Assembly: GCA_913058195.1 (NCBI GenBank)
Contig: CAJXPP010000009.1
Span: 1 to 23,495, forward strand
Direction: 5' to 3'
Length of the DNA stretch: 23,495 nucleotides
From: an uncultured Gammaproteobacteria bacterium
Lineage (GTDB): Bacteria; Pseudomonadota; Gammaproteobacteria; Nitrosococcales; Methylophagaceae
The notes beneath the pieces were generated by a model that saw nothing but the letters and a program-made list of their open reading frames with translations, ran no database searches and had not been told where the DNA came from. A program made the position numbers and the translations under genes. This document shows positions 1 to 7,055 of the stretch, piece by piece. Every line of letters starts with the position of its first letter. The first letter of the stretch is position 1.

Positions 1-50
1 TACGAGATCATGCCTAGTCTCGTGGGCTCGGAGATGTGTATAAGAGACAG
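1..50 (+). other. Nextera i7-side sequencing adapter (artefact)
   Basis: The bases end in the 19-bp Tn5 mosaic end AGATGTGTATAAGAGACAG, preceded by the Nextera read-2 primer part GTCTCGTGGGCTCGG and, before that, eight index bases (CATGCCTA) and the end of the P7 arm. This is library adapter left in the assembly, not genomic DNA. Genomic sequence starts at 51. Confidence 0.98.
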
Positions 51-52
51 AA

Positions 53-154
53 AGTGGTCACCATGGTGGTTGGTTTATCGGAGGTGTATATTCCAAATTT
101 AAGATGTATTTCAGCCAAAGCTTGCTTAGAAGTAAAAAGAAATATGAAAACTAA
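53..154 (+). CDS. C-terminal fragment of an unidentified protein (partial)
   Basis: Reading from the adapter junction, this frame stays open for 33 codons to a TAA at 152-154. It gives a plausible protein tail beginning SGHHGGWFIGGVYSKFKMYF and ending in a basic stretch (RSKKKYEN). It would converge on the receiver gene that ends at 192. I do not recognise the family. A second frame is also open from 51 to a stop at 191 but reads less like protein, so the frame choice is uncertain. The 5' part is lost at the contig end. Confidence 0.3.
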   Translation, partial: SGHHGGWFIGGVYSKFKMYFSQSLLRSKKKYEN

Positions 155-191
155 TAATTTTCTGTATATATTCATGATGTTATCTCAATAG

Positions 192-584
192 TCAGTTTAA
201 TAAATCAACCACTTTTTCACCTAAGTGTTGGAGAGAAAATGGTTTTGTTATATAACTGTCAGCATCAAGTTCGAAGACGTCTTCGATATCGCCAATATTC
301 TTACGGCCAGACAGCATCAGAACAGGAATATTTTTAGTTTTATCATTTGATTTTAAACGTATTAATATATCTGGACCATTAATGTCAGGAAGCATCCAAT
401 CAAGGATGATGAGATCGGGCTTAATCTGAATGGCTTGTTCGATGCCGGTTATGCCATTCAAAGCTTGAACGACTGTAATATTTTCCTGTTTATGTTCTAA
501 GTGAAAACAAACTTGGCGCTGCAAACTGGCATCGTCATCAATGACAAGTACTTTTTTTTGACTGGATAAAAAATTAAACAGCAT
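192..584 (-). CDS. Stand-alone receiver-domain response regulator
   Basis: A 130-residue protein made of a single CheY-like receiver domain and no output domain. The acidic pocket is D16-D18, the phosphoacceptor is D62 in LIILDWMLPD, the switch residue is S92 and the conserved lysine is K114 (ITKPF). All key residues are present, so it should accept phosphate from a histidine kinase, but none lies in the window. The ATG at 584 has a good ribosome site (AAGGA, 6 nt away). It is the last gene of the minus-strand run, 116 nt after the sypE-like gene, and could be co-transcribed or have its own promoter. In V. fischeri the genes after sypE are the kinase sypF and the sigma-54 activator sypG; this protein is neither, as it lacks AAA+ and DNA-binding domains. 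Its partner is unknown. Confidence 0.93.
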   Translation of the reverse strand: MLFNFLSSQKKVLVIDDDASLQRQVCFHLEHKQENITVVQALNGITGIEQAIQIKPDLIILDWMLPDINGPDILIRLKSNDKTKNIPVLMLSGRKNIGDIEDVFELDADSYITKPFSLQHLGEKVVDLLN

Positions 585-700
585 TCAGTTTCCTTCATTA
601 CAAAAGTCCTACTGGTACTGTAATAGGTTCCTATGTATTTGTACAAAGGATTTTTTGTTCAAAGTTATTTTTATTAAGTCTCACATTTCAGTCTATGAAT
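585..700 (-). other. Gap before receiver gene, with small palindrome
   Basis: This 116-nt gap holds the perfect palindrome-like ATAGGTTCCTAT (623-634, arms ATAGG/CCTAT). On the minus strand there are loosely sigma-70-like hexamers around it (TTGTAC and TACAGT about 18 nt apart). No GG-N10-GC sigma-54 element is visible here. A separate promoter for the receiver gene is possible but weakly supported. Confidence 0.25.
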
Positions 701-2218
701 TTACGTTTGCATTGGCTCTAGTAATATAAGCGTTACATCATCTTTAGCTTGATAAGATGTAAGTTGATCGAAACGTTCCATTACGATCGAAAGTGAAACA
801 TCAATATTTTCTTCTAATGTCGATGAGAGAAGACTGCATAACTCTTGTTCTAGATTGTTTCGACTTTTCCTATCAGAGGCAGACTCAAATAAACCATCAG
901 TATAAAGTGCTATTCGTTCCCCCTGTTTTATCGTTATATCAAGATCATGATAGCGAGTATTAGATACTAAGCCTGGCAAGATACCTCCGACATCAAGATA
1001 TTTTATGCCTGATTTAGTTATATGCATGGGAGTAGGGTGCCCAGCACTGGCAATAGTTAATCTGCCCAGCCTTGACAGCCTGGCTACGCAACAGGTTAAT
1101 AGTACTTTAGAGAGCAGTTTTTCCTGCAATGCATTTTCTGATAGCGATTCAAGCAGACTTTCTGGTGTAAAGTCCTGCTGACTAGAATGTAAAAGACCGT
1201 GTAAATACCCAGCATAAGCATAAGAAAAAAACTTTGCACTATCGTCATGGCCCATAATGTCACTCAGCATCAACACTGTATCCTCACTCTTGCTATGATG
1301 CAGTAAGAAATCTCCACCGCCACATCCAGTATTTCTTGACGCAACGGCTAATTTCCAATCCTGCGATAAAATAGGTAAGTTTGGTTTTAACACTGATGAA
1401 ATACGTTTATCAATTCTATCTGTCATTTGCTGATGAACTTGTCGTGTTCGCTGTATAACGCGGTTAATACATTGGATTAACCGTGCTTTACTAATTGGTT
1501 TATTTAGATAATCATCGATTCCCAGCTCAACAGCCTGTTTTAGCATACGAGGGTTATCATTTGAGGTTAAGAATACAAAGGGAATTAAAGATTGATTTCG
1601 TTGTTGAGTCAGTGACTCTCTTAAAACGATCCCATCCATCAATGGCATATTGATATCTGAAATGATAAGGGCAATGTCATGATGCTTTAGTATTTCTAGT
1701 GCATCTAAACCATCTTCGGCTAGTTTAACGTTAAAGTCTTTAGCCAAATAAGAGCTATATAACCGTCGAAGACTAGCATCGTCTTCGACAATAAGAACGG
1801 TTGGTTTATCTTTACTGTCTGGTCTTAACCAGCTTAATGTCAGGTTGTTTTTGTTGTTATCTGATCGGTAACTCATCTGTTCGCACAAGGCGTGCAGTAA
1901 TGGAATCCCTCGATCACCTTCATTGGTGGTCATTGTCTCAATGTTTATAGCAGAGTTATTGTGTGGATTCCAAGAAGTACCAGTATCAAAAATCTCTAAA
2001 TACCAACGCTTATTATCTTGACTAAAACGGATTGCTAACGAATGTGTATTGTTATGTTGTACTAGGTTAGTTAATGTTTCAGACAAGCAAATTAAAATAT
2101 GTTGTTGCGTTTTTTCACTATAGACGCAATAACTGAGTATGGATTCAAGTGAATGACGTAACGTTCGGACATGTGCCAGTGTTGCCGGTGAATCAGATTC
2201 AAAAAGTAGTCGTTTCAT
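701..2218 (-). CDS. sypE: SypE-like switch protein: RsbW-type kinase, receiver, PP2C phosphatase
   Basis: A 505-residue protein with three domains. Residues 1-133 are a GHKL/RsbW-like serine kinase domain (N-box E47 and N51, D78-x-G80, glycine motif at 101-104). Residues 138-258 are a receiver (acidic pair D146-D147, phosphoacceptor D188 in IISDINMP, later NKP lysine). Residues about 275-505 are a SpoIIE-type PP2C phosphatase (GGGDF near 301, LSDIMGHD near 320, YTDG near 440, KDDVT near 492). All metal-binding aspartates are present. This is the architecture of V. fischeri SypE, which adds and removes a phosphate on the STAS protein SypA; a STAS gene is present upstream in the same run. The receiver would choose between the two activities. 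The ATG at 2218 follows a GGAGG site in the end of the previous gene, from which it is separated by only 6 nt. Function is inferred from architecture and context. Confidence 0.9.
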   Translation of the reverse strand: MKRLLFESDSPATLAHVRTLRHSLESILSYCVYSEKTQQHILICLSETLTNLVQHNNTHSLAIRFSQDNKRWYLEIFDTGTSWNPHNNSAINIETMTTNEGDRGIPLLHALCEQMSYRSDNNKNNLTLSWLRPDSKDKPTVLIVEDDASLRRLYSSYLAKDFNVKLAEDGLDALEILKHHDIALIISDINMPLMDGIVLRESLTQQRNQSLIPFVFLTSNDNPRMLKQAVELGIDDYLNKPISKARLIQCINRVIQRTRQVHQQMTDRIDKRISSVLKPNLPILSQDWKLAVASRNTGCGGGDFLLHHSKSEDTVLMLSDIMGHDDSAKFFSYAYAGYLHGLLHSSQQDFTPESLLESLSENALQEKLLSKVLLTCCVARLSRLGRLTIASAGHPTPMHITKSGIKYLDVGGILPGLVSNTRYHDLDITIKQGERIALYTDGLFESASDRKSRNNLEQELCSLLSSTLEENIDVSLSIVMERFDQLTSYQAKDDVTLILLEPMQT

Positions 2219-2224
2219 TATTAC

Positions 2225-2935
2225 TTACACCTCCAGATCTAGAAAATTATTTTTACTGATCCATGACTCTAAATGATTTGCTAACCAGTTAAAATGAGGT
2301 CTCAAACGTTTTGTTTCTCTAATTAATTCATTTTTTAAGCTTGGATTATCACGATCATTAAGTACACAGCCAATGATATGTGCAGATGCACTATTGAGCT
2401 TGTCTATTGCACTCACAATCATCGATTCTGTCGTACTACCTGCAAGTACAATAACCAAACAGCCATCACAGGCTGCTGCAACACGTTCTGGTGTAATATT
2501 ATTGGCATTGACTCTGTTGAAAGGTGATGTATCAATAATGACTCTATCAAATGATTTTTTCCATTCTTGAATACACTGTTCGAGTACACCATGTTGTCGA
2601 AGTTTCATTATGGCGGCCCGTTGTGTCGGGGCTGAAATGCCCGTAACTACAATGGAGGTGTTTTCTAAATAAACTAACTCTGGCTGCTTGAATAAAGTAG
2701 GTTCTGAAGTTACATCACCTAAGTTAAGGGCAGACTTAATACTGGGGTGATAGATATTGAGATCGACGAGTAAGGTTGAATGACCAGCCAACAGGCTTCG
2801 TTGGGCAAGCGCCAAGGATATTGAAGAAACTCCTTCACCTGAATTTGCAGAGGTGATGGCTACACTACGAATATCTTTGTCTGATAGTTGTGAGTGGATA
2901 CGATCAATTTCTACACTGGTTTCTTGTATATGCAT
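2225..2935 (-). CDS. CpsD/CapB-family ATPase, degenerate P-loop (SypD-like)
   Basis: A 236-residue MinD/BY-kinase-like protein, the cytoplasmic partner of a Wzz-type polysaccharide co-polymerase. The Walker A region reads SANSGEGVSS at residues 29-38: the usual lysine of GEGK[ST] is valine (V36, codon GTT). The Walker A' region reads VDLNIYHP, where the family usually has D-x-D. A Walker B-like IIDTSP is kept. There is no tyrosine cluster at the C terminus (it ends SKNNFLDLEV). The fold is thus clear but tyrosine kinase activity is doubtful; a structural or regulatory role at the export complex is an alternative. The start codon overlaps the stop of the SLBB gene by one base (TAATG), suggesting coupled translation. 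Confidence 0.85.
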   Translation of the reverse strand: MHIQETSVEIDRIHSQLSDKDIRSVAITSANSGEGVSSISLALAQRSLLAGHSTLLVDLNIYHPSIKSALNLGDVTSEPTLFKQPELVYLENTSIVVTGISAPTQRAAIMKLRQHGVLEQCIQEWKKSFDRVIIDTSPFNRVNANNITPERVAAACDGCLVIVLAGSTTESMIVSAIDKLNSASAHIIGCVLNDRDNPSLKNELIRETKRLRPHFNWLANHLESWISKNNFLDLEV

Positions 2936-5046
2936 TATAGGATTCCTAATAACGATCCCAAGGAAATCATTTCAAAGACATCGCGAAGTCCGGCTCGGAA
3001 TTTAGCTAAACTACTATCACTCTTGTTGGGAATGAAAATAGTATCTCCGTTACGAATAACAGGTAGCATGTTAAATTTTGCAGTACGACTGAACTCAGAC
3101 AAGTCAAATGTTCGAGCCTGATCGATACAGCAAGAGGTATTAACAACGACAATTTTTTCGACTAAGGCAACGTTACTTGGGCCGCCTGCTTCTGCTAATA
3201 GATCTAAGATAGTCATAGAGTCATCAAAACTATAACGACCAGGTTTATTTATGGCACCTAAAACACGCACAGTTGTTTCTTTAGGTTGATCCAACCAAGA
3301 GCGGTTTTTCTCTGGAATATAGATGGTATCGCCCATCTTTACATCAGGTATAAGCTGTTCATCACCGGTTTCAAAATAGAGTGCTAGGTTTAATTTACTG
3401 ACTTTGGCATAGTCTCCGTTACGATGAGTAACACGAATATTATGGAGATCGGCATTCATATTAGGTCCATCAGCAGCCGATAAAATATCTAAAAAACTCA
3501 TTTCATCTGTAAACATATATCGACCGGGTGATCCCACTTGACCAAAGATATAAATCGATTTTTCAGATGATTGTCTTACCCACTGTGACTTATTGTCATT
3601 AGGGTCATGCGGCAGATCGTGTACACGTATGGTTGAACCTGCACGAATAAGAGGAAGATCATTATCACTGCCGCCGGTTTTTATAAATTTATCTAAGTTG
3701 AAATTGTAGGTGTTATTTTTGCCTGAAGAATTTGGCGTAACGACCTCTATATTTCGGGTATCAGCGCGTGATGTGGGGCCGCCAACATGCGCTAATAAAT
3801 CGAGTAATGACATCTCATCAGACCATTCAACACGACTAGGACGATGCACTTCACCCAATACCCGTACAGCTCGATTGGGTGTGACTTTTAGCCAAGACTT
3901 CTCATTCATATCTGTTTTTTCAGGCACAAAGATCGCATGACCAGGGTCAATAACGGGTGGCCGAGCAAGCGTTGTACCTTCAGTATAGCCCGCTAGATCA
4001 AAAGGAACGACATTGCCATTTGCCTTGATAATACGAATTTGACGAGTTTCGGCATAACGCGTTGGTCCCCCCGAATTTGCCAAAATATCCATAAATGTAG
4101 CATCACTTTGACTTTGATAAGCACCGGGCTTAGCGACTTCCCCCATCACGTAAACCATATTGGCACCCGTTTTCACTTCCTCTTCTTGATGAGGTACAAA
4201 TATGGTACTGCCGACTTCAATATTGGGTAGTAGTGCTTCATCACCTGAATCTAAATATTGTTTTAAGTTAAATAAGGTAGGGACACCTTGAGTAATAACA
4301 CGTATTTGTTCAACACCGGCATAGCGGGTGACACCACCTGCACGCATAAGCAAGTCAACCAAACTCATCGATGATTTAAATGAAAAGCTACCAGGGCTAT
4401 TTACTTCACCGAAGACTTTAATGGCTTTTCGTCCTTCAGCAGCATCACCAGAATTAGCCACTTTTGAGGGATCAAAATCGACTTCTACATTACCGATCAT
4501 TGGTGATGCTGGCACAAAAATTTTATCTAATGACTGAAGTGGCGGAAGTAAAGAACTCTTACCACTATCCAGATAATGTTTATAGTTGAATACAGTAATA
4601 GCCTGATTGCTTTTCAATTGCATTTTATTTAATTGAGCACCTGCACGCAGACCACCTGCAGCATGCAAAGCCATCTGAACAGACGCATTAGCAGGTAGAA
4701 TAAACTCGCCAGGCTCTTTGACATAACCTTGAACAGAAATAAGTAATTGTTTCTTCGAGACATAAATATCTATATCAGTTAAGTCACGAAAAGCCATACT
4801 TAGTTTTTCGGTAACATGATTATCCATTTCATCTTCTGATAAACCTGCTACAGAGACTGCGCCCACTTCAGGTAGCATTATTCTACCCAAGCGATTAACT
4901 TCAAAAGGGGCTTCAAGTGATGATTCTCCAGACAGTGATATCTGAATTAAATCACCAACCTGAACTTGGTAATTAGCTGAAAAACTATTACTAAATACAC
5001 ATATAAATATCAGAAAAATAAGGGTGTTAATGTTTTTTAATAACAT
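2935..5046 (-). CDS. Polysaccharide export protein with six SLBB domains (SypC-like)
   Basis: A 703-residue secreted or outer-membrane protein of the Wza/polysaccharide-export family. A signal sequence (residues 1-24, hydrophobic core NTLIFLIFICVFS) has no clear lipobox. A Poly_export domain (about 25-100, starting YQVQVGDLIQISLSG) is followed by six SLBB units beginning near 104, 207, 297, 394, 497 and 592, each marked by a VxGxVxxPGxY-like start and a LLxxAGGPxxxA-like end. Wza itself is about 380 residues, so this is a much longer periplasmic tube or channel component. The ATG at 5046 is chosen over an upstream start (5097) because AGGAGAG lies 7-8 nt before it and the signal peptide begins there. 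It overlaps no more than the intergenic edge of the OmpA-domain gene (stop at 5051). Confidence 0.92.
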   Translation of the reverse strand: MLLKNINTLIFLIFICVFSNSFSANYQVQVGDLIQISLSGESSLEAPFEVNRLGRIMLPEVGAVSVAGLSEDEMDNHVTEKLSMAFRDLTDIDIYVSKKQLLISVQGYVKEPGEFILPANASVQMALHAAGGLRAGAQLNKMQLKSNQAITVFNYKHYLDSGKSSLLPPLQSLDKIFVPASPMIGNVEVDFDPSKVANSGDAAEGRKAIKVFGEVNSPGSFSFKSSMSLVDLLMRAGGVTRYAGVEQIRVITQGVPTLFNLKQYLDSGDEALLPNIEVGSTIFVPHQEEEVKTGANMVYVMGEVAKPGAYQSQSDATFMDILANSGGPTRYAETRQIRIIKANGNVVPFDLAGYTEGTTLARPPVIDPGHAIFVPEKTDMNEKSWLKVTPNRAVRVLGEVHRPSRVEWSDEMSLLDLLAHVGGPTSRADTRNIEVVTPNSSGKNNTYNFNLDKFIKTGGSDNDLPLIRAGSTIRVHDLPHDPNDNKSQWVRQSSEKSIYIFGQVGSPGRYMFTDEMSFLDILSAADGPNMNADLHNIRVTHRNGDYAKVSKLNLALYFETGDEQLIPDVKMGDTIYIPEKNRSWLDQPKETTVRVLGAINKPGRYSFDDSMTILDLLAEAGGPSNVALVEKIVVVNTSCCIDQARTFDLSEFSRTAKFNMLPVIRNGDTIFIPNKSDSSLAKFRAGLRDVFEMISLGSLLGIL

Positions 5047-5050
5047 GGTA

Positions 5051-5857
5051 TTACTCTCCTGTCTCTGTCTCGGAGGCGTATAGCTCAACAAGTTCAATGG
5101 TAACCCTACGTTTAGTATTTATTTCAGCCGTTACATGCTGTTCAAAGATAGGATTGTCATTATCAATAGCCGTTATATGAATGTGTTTGGGATTAATACC
5201 AAATACTTGTAAATAACGTTGGATCATTTGAGTTCTAGCAAGAGATAAGGCGTGTTGCTCATTACCGTCAACACTATCAACATGACCTGTAATATGGATA
5301 GCGAGACCAGAGAGATCTCGCAGTAAAAAGCTTGCTTCAGCCAATTGACCGGTATAGTGTTGCGTCAGCACATCTGAGTTATCTTCAAATTGCTGACCAT
5401 TGTTTAATAGATCAGCAATTGCCTGGATATCTTTTTCTAAAACCAATAAATTATCATCAGAAGGCGGTGTGCAGGCTTTTTCTTTAGTTACATAATCCAG
5501 CTGCTGTTCTAAGCGAGTTAATAAATTTCGCTGAATAATTAAATCATTAGCCGCATCCAGCTCAAGATCACCATTAAGCTCACGAATAATACGGTTCTGG
5601 CGCTGTTGTGCCTGAACCACGGTCGCGGGGAAGCAGTATCTTGCACCTTCCAAGATCATGATGTCTAAGTGTTGTTTAACCAATTCAAATTCGAAAAACA
5701 GGCCTTGTTCAGGTGTAATACTTTGTATAGATTCATCTGCACTGATTGTGGTGGCCGTATGTTCAGCAACGCCACCGCTACCCAGTGCAGGCCAAGTAAC
5801 ACATGCAGAAAGGTTCAAGCTGGCGGCTACCATAAATACTGTCATTAATTTAGTCAT
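5051..5857 (-). CDS. OmpA-domain lipoprotein (SypB-like)
   Basis: A 268-residue predicted lipoprotein. The signal peptide ends in the lipobox LSAC with C19 as the lipidated residue. The middle (about 50-150) is helical with a possible coiled coil. The C-terminal third (about 160-262) is an OmpA/MotB-like peptidoglycan-binding domain: TGHVDSVDG, SLARTQMIQRYL and NTKRRVTIEL match the family pattern, including the Asp and Arg that contact peptidoglycan. It likely anchors the export apparatus to the cell wall. V. fischeri sypB encodes the same type of protein in the same place between the STAS and export genes. The ATG at 5857 has AAGGAC 7 nt upstream. The 4-nt gap to the next gene argues for co-transcription. 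Confidence 0.87.
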   Translation of the reverse strand: MTKLMTVFMVAASLNLSACVTWPALGSGGVAEHTATTISADESIQSITPEQGLFFEFELVKQHLDIMILEGARYCFPATVVQAQQRQNRIIRELNGDLELDAANDLIIQRNLLTRLEQQLDYVTKEKACTPPSDDNLLVLEKDIQAIADLLNNGQQFEDNSDVLTQHYTGQLAEASFLLRDLSGLAIHITGHVDSVDGNEQHALSLARTQMIQRYLQVFGINPKHIHITAIDNDNPIFEQHVTAEINTKRRVTIELVELYASETETGE

Positions 5858-5884
5858 AAAATATGTCCTTTTATTAATGAATGC

Positions 5885-6199
5885 TTATTTAAATTTAACC
5901 GGAATAACACTGCTTACTCGCAGCAGATCTATAAGCTCTTTAGGCTGGCCATTAACATTACTTATTTCTAATGAACCACCGGAGGATTTAAGTCGCTTGA
6001 ATAAAAATACGATAACGCCAACACCTGACGAATCAAGGAAGGTGACATTATCAATATCTAGAGAGATATGTTGTACGATGTCTGAGTTAAGTAAATTTTC
6101 AAGATCGTTGGAGATTTGGCTACAGCCATAAGCATCCATTTCACCACTTACTTTAATATTAATGGCATTATCTTCAGTATTAAGACATTCGATATTCAT
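5885..6199 (-). CDS. sypA: STAS-domain anti-sigma-factor-antagonist-like protein (SypA-like)
   Basis: A 104-residue single STAS domain of the SpoIIAA/RsbV type. The phosphorylation motif is F-L-D-S-S-G (D56, S57, S58 with the ATG at 6199 as residue 1). By analogy with RsbV and V. fischeri SypA, S57 is the likely target of the kinase and PP2C domains of the SypE-like protein encoded downstream. Earlier in-frame starts exist (TTG at 6211, ATG at 6202), but GGAG at 6206-6209 is best placed for 6199. It is the first gene after a sigma-54 promoter (6240-6256). In V. fischeri unphosphorylated SypA promotes biofilm formation; the same role is inferred, not shown. Confidence 0.9.
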   Translation of the reverse strand: MNIECLNTEDNAINIKVSGEMDAYGCSQISNDLENLLNSDIVQHISLDIDNVTFLDSSGVGVIVFLFKRLKSSGGSLEISNVNGQPKELIDLLRVSSVIPVKFK

Positions 6200-6239
6200 C
6201 ATGTTCTCCAAGCTATTTAGAAAGACTTAACTGTCTTAT

Positions 6240-6256
6240 AGCATGGGTCGTGCCAA
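6240..6256 (-). promoter_or_regulatory. Sigma-54 promoter before the STAS (sypA-like) gene
   Basis: Minus strand reads TTGGCACGACCCATGCT. The -24 box TTGGCACG matches the consensus exactly and the invariant GG and GC are separated by 10 nt. The GC dinucleotide is 42 nt from the chosen ATG, giving a short leader with the GGAG ribosome site. TTTGCAAA-type repeats lie upstream at 6330-6356. Confidence 0.85.
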
Positions 6257-6329
6257 GATATATATGTGATATATATCAGCACCTTATATTATTTTCTGGA
6301 AATAACTATACGTCTATTCAGATATTATT

Positions 6330-6356
6330 TTGCAGTTTGCAAATTAATTTGCAAAA
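6330..6356 (-). promoter_or_regulatory. TTTGCAAA repeat cluster, putative activator binding site
   Basis: Two TTTGCAAA palindromes (6336-6343 and 6348-6355), 12 bp apart, form a perfect 14-bp inverted repeat GCAAATTAATTTGC at 6339-6352; a further TTGCA lies at 6330-6334. On the minus strand part of it reads TTTGCAAACTGCAAAA, close to the sites before the other three sigma-54 promoters. It sits about 100-125 bp upstream of the predicted transcription start, a normal place for an enhancer-binding protein. Confidence 0.65.
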
Positions 6357-6413
6357 CAGAAATAGCTTATGAGAATACACTTGAGCCGCTGTTAATAGAT
6401 ATCCGATATGTAT

Positions 6414-7055
6414 TTACTGCCCTCTACCCATGACCACTACCGCAATGGTGCGTAGGATGATACTTATATCCATTAGTAACCACGTTGAAGGTTTAGAGAG
6501 GGCCAATGAATAACAATGGTCATAGCAGACCTTATTACGAACATCTTCTATACTGGTGTCATAACCTTGATTAACTTGTGCTAATCCAGTGATCCCTGGA
6601 GAAACACCATAGGTTCGTTCAGTAAAAAATGGAATGGCCATTTCAAGCTTTTGGTAAAAACCAGGTCGCTCTGGTCTAGGGCCAATTAATGACATTTCTC
6701 CTTTAATAACATTAATAAATTGTGGCAATTCGTCGAGCCTAGTCTTACGTAAAAAACGACCGACACTCGTTATACGAGAATCATGTTTTTTAGCCCATAC
6801 TGCCCCTGTTTCAGATTCGGCATCAGTGACCATCGTACGAAACTTGATCATTTCAAATAATTGAACATGATCAGGAAATGATCGGCCAACACGTAGCTGT
6901 TTATAGAAAATAGGCCCCACAGAATTCAATTTTATTGCAATGGCAATAAATGGTAATACTGGCAGGCATAACACTAAGGCAACACTTGCAAAAACAATAT
7001 CAAATATTCGTTTTGTACGATTAGTTAAATGATCAATTTCAAAATTAGTTTTCAT
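6414..7055 (-). CDS. Initiating phosphoglycosyl transferase (bacterial sugar transferase, SypR-like)
   Basis: A 213-residue monotopic sugar transferase (Bac_transf family) of the short form, like the catalytic half of WbaP. It would move a sugar-1-phosphate from a UDP-sugar to undecaprenyl phosphate and start the repeat unit at the inner face of the membrane. A single membrane hairpin spans RIFDIVFASVALVLCLPVLP; then come the motifs KFRTM, LRKTRLDELPQ, GPRPERPGF and PGITGLAQV. The ATG at 7055 is preferred over an upstream start because AAGGAG lies 7 nt before it. It overlaps the end of the GT2 gene by 11 bp. It is the last gene before the sigma-54 promoter of the STAS gene. Which sugar it adds cannot be told from sequence. 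Confidence 0.92.
   Translation of the reverse strand: MKTNFEIDHLTNRTKRIFDIVFASVALVLCLPVLPFIAIAIKLNSVGPIFYKQLRVGRSFPDHVQLFEMIKFRTMVTDAESETGAVWAKKHDSRITSVGRFLRKTRLDELPQFINVIKGEMSLIGPRPERPGFYQKLEMAIPFFTERTYGVSPGITGLAQVNQGYDTSIEDVRNKVCYDHCYSLALSKPSTWLLMDISIILRTIAVVVMGRGQ

Noticed and set aside
51..191. Plus-strand frame open from 51 to the stop at 189-191
   Set aside because: Its translation looks less like a protein end than the frame that stops at 152-154; both cannot be confirmed on so short a stretch.
2373..2570. Plus-strand open frames inside the minus-strand run (for example 2373-2570, 3710-3940, 5658-6131, 7733-8014, 8655-8930, 17820-18065)
   Set aside because: They lie opposite well-supported conserved genes, have no ribosome sites of note and no recognisable motifs.
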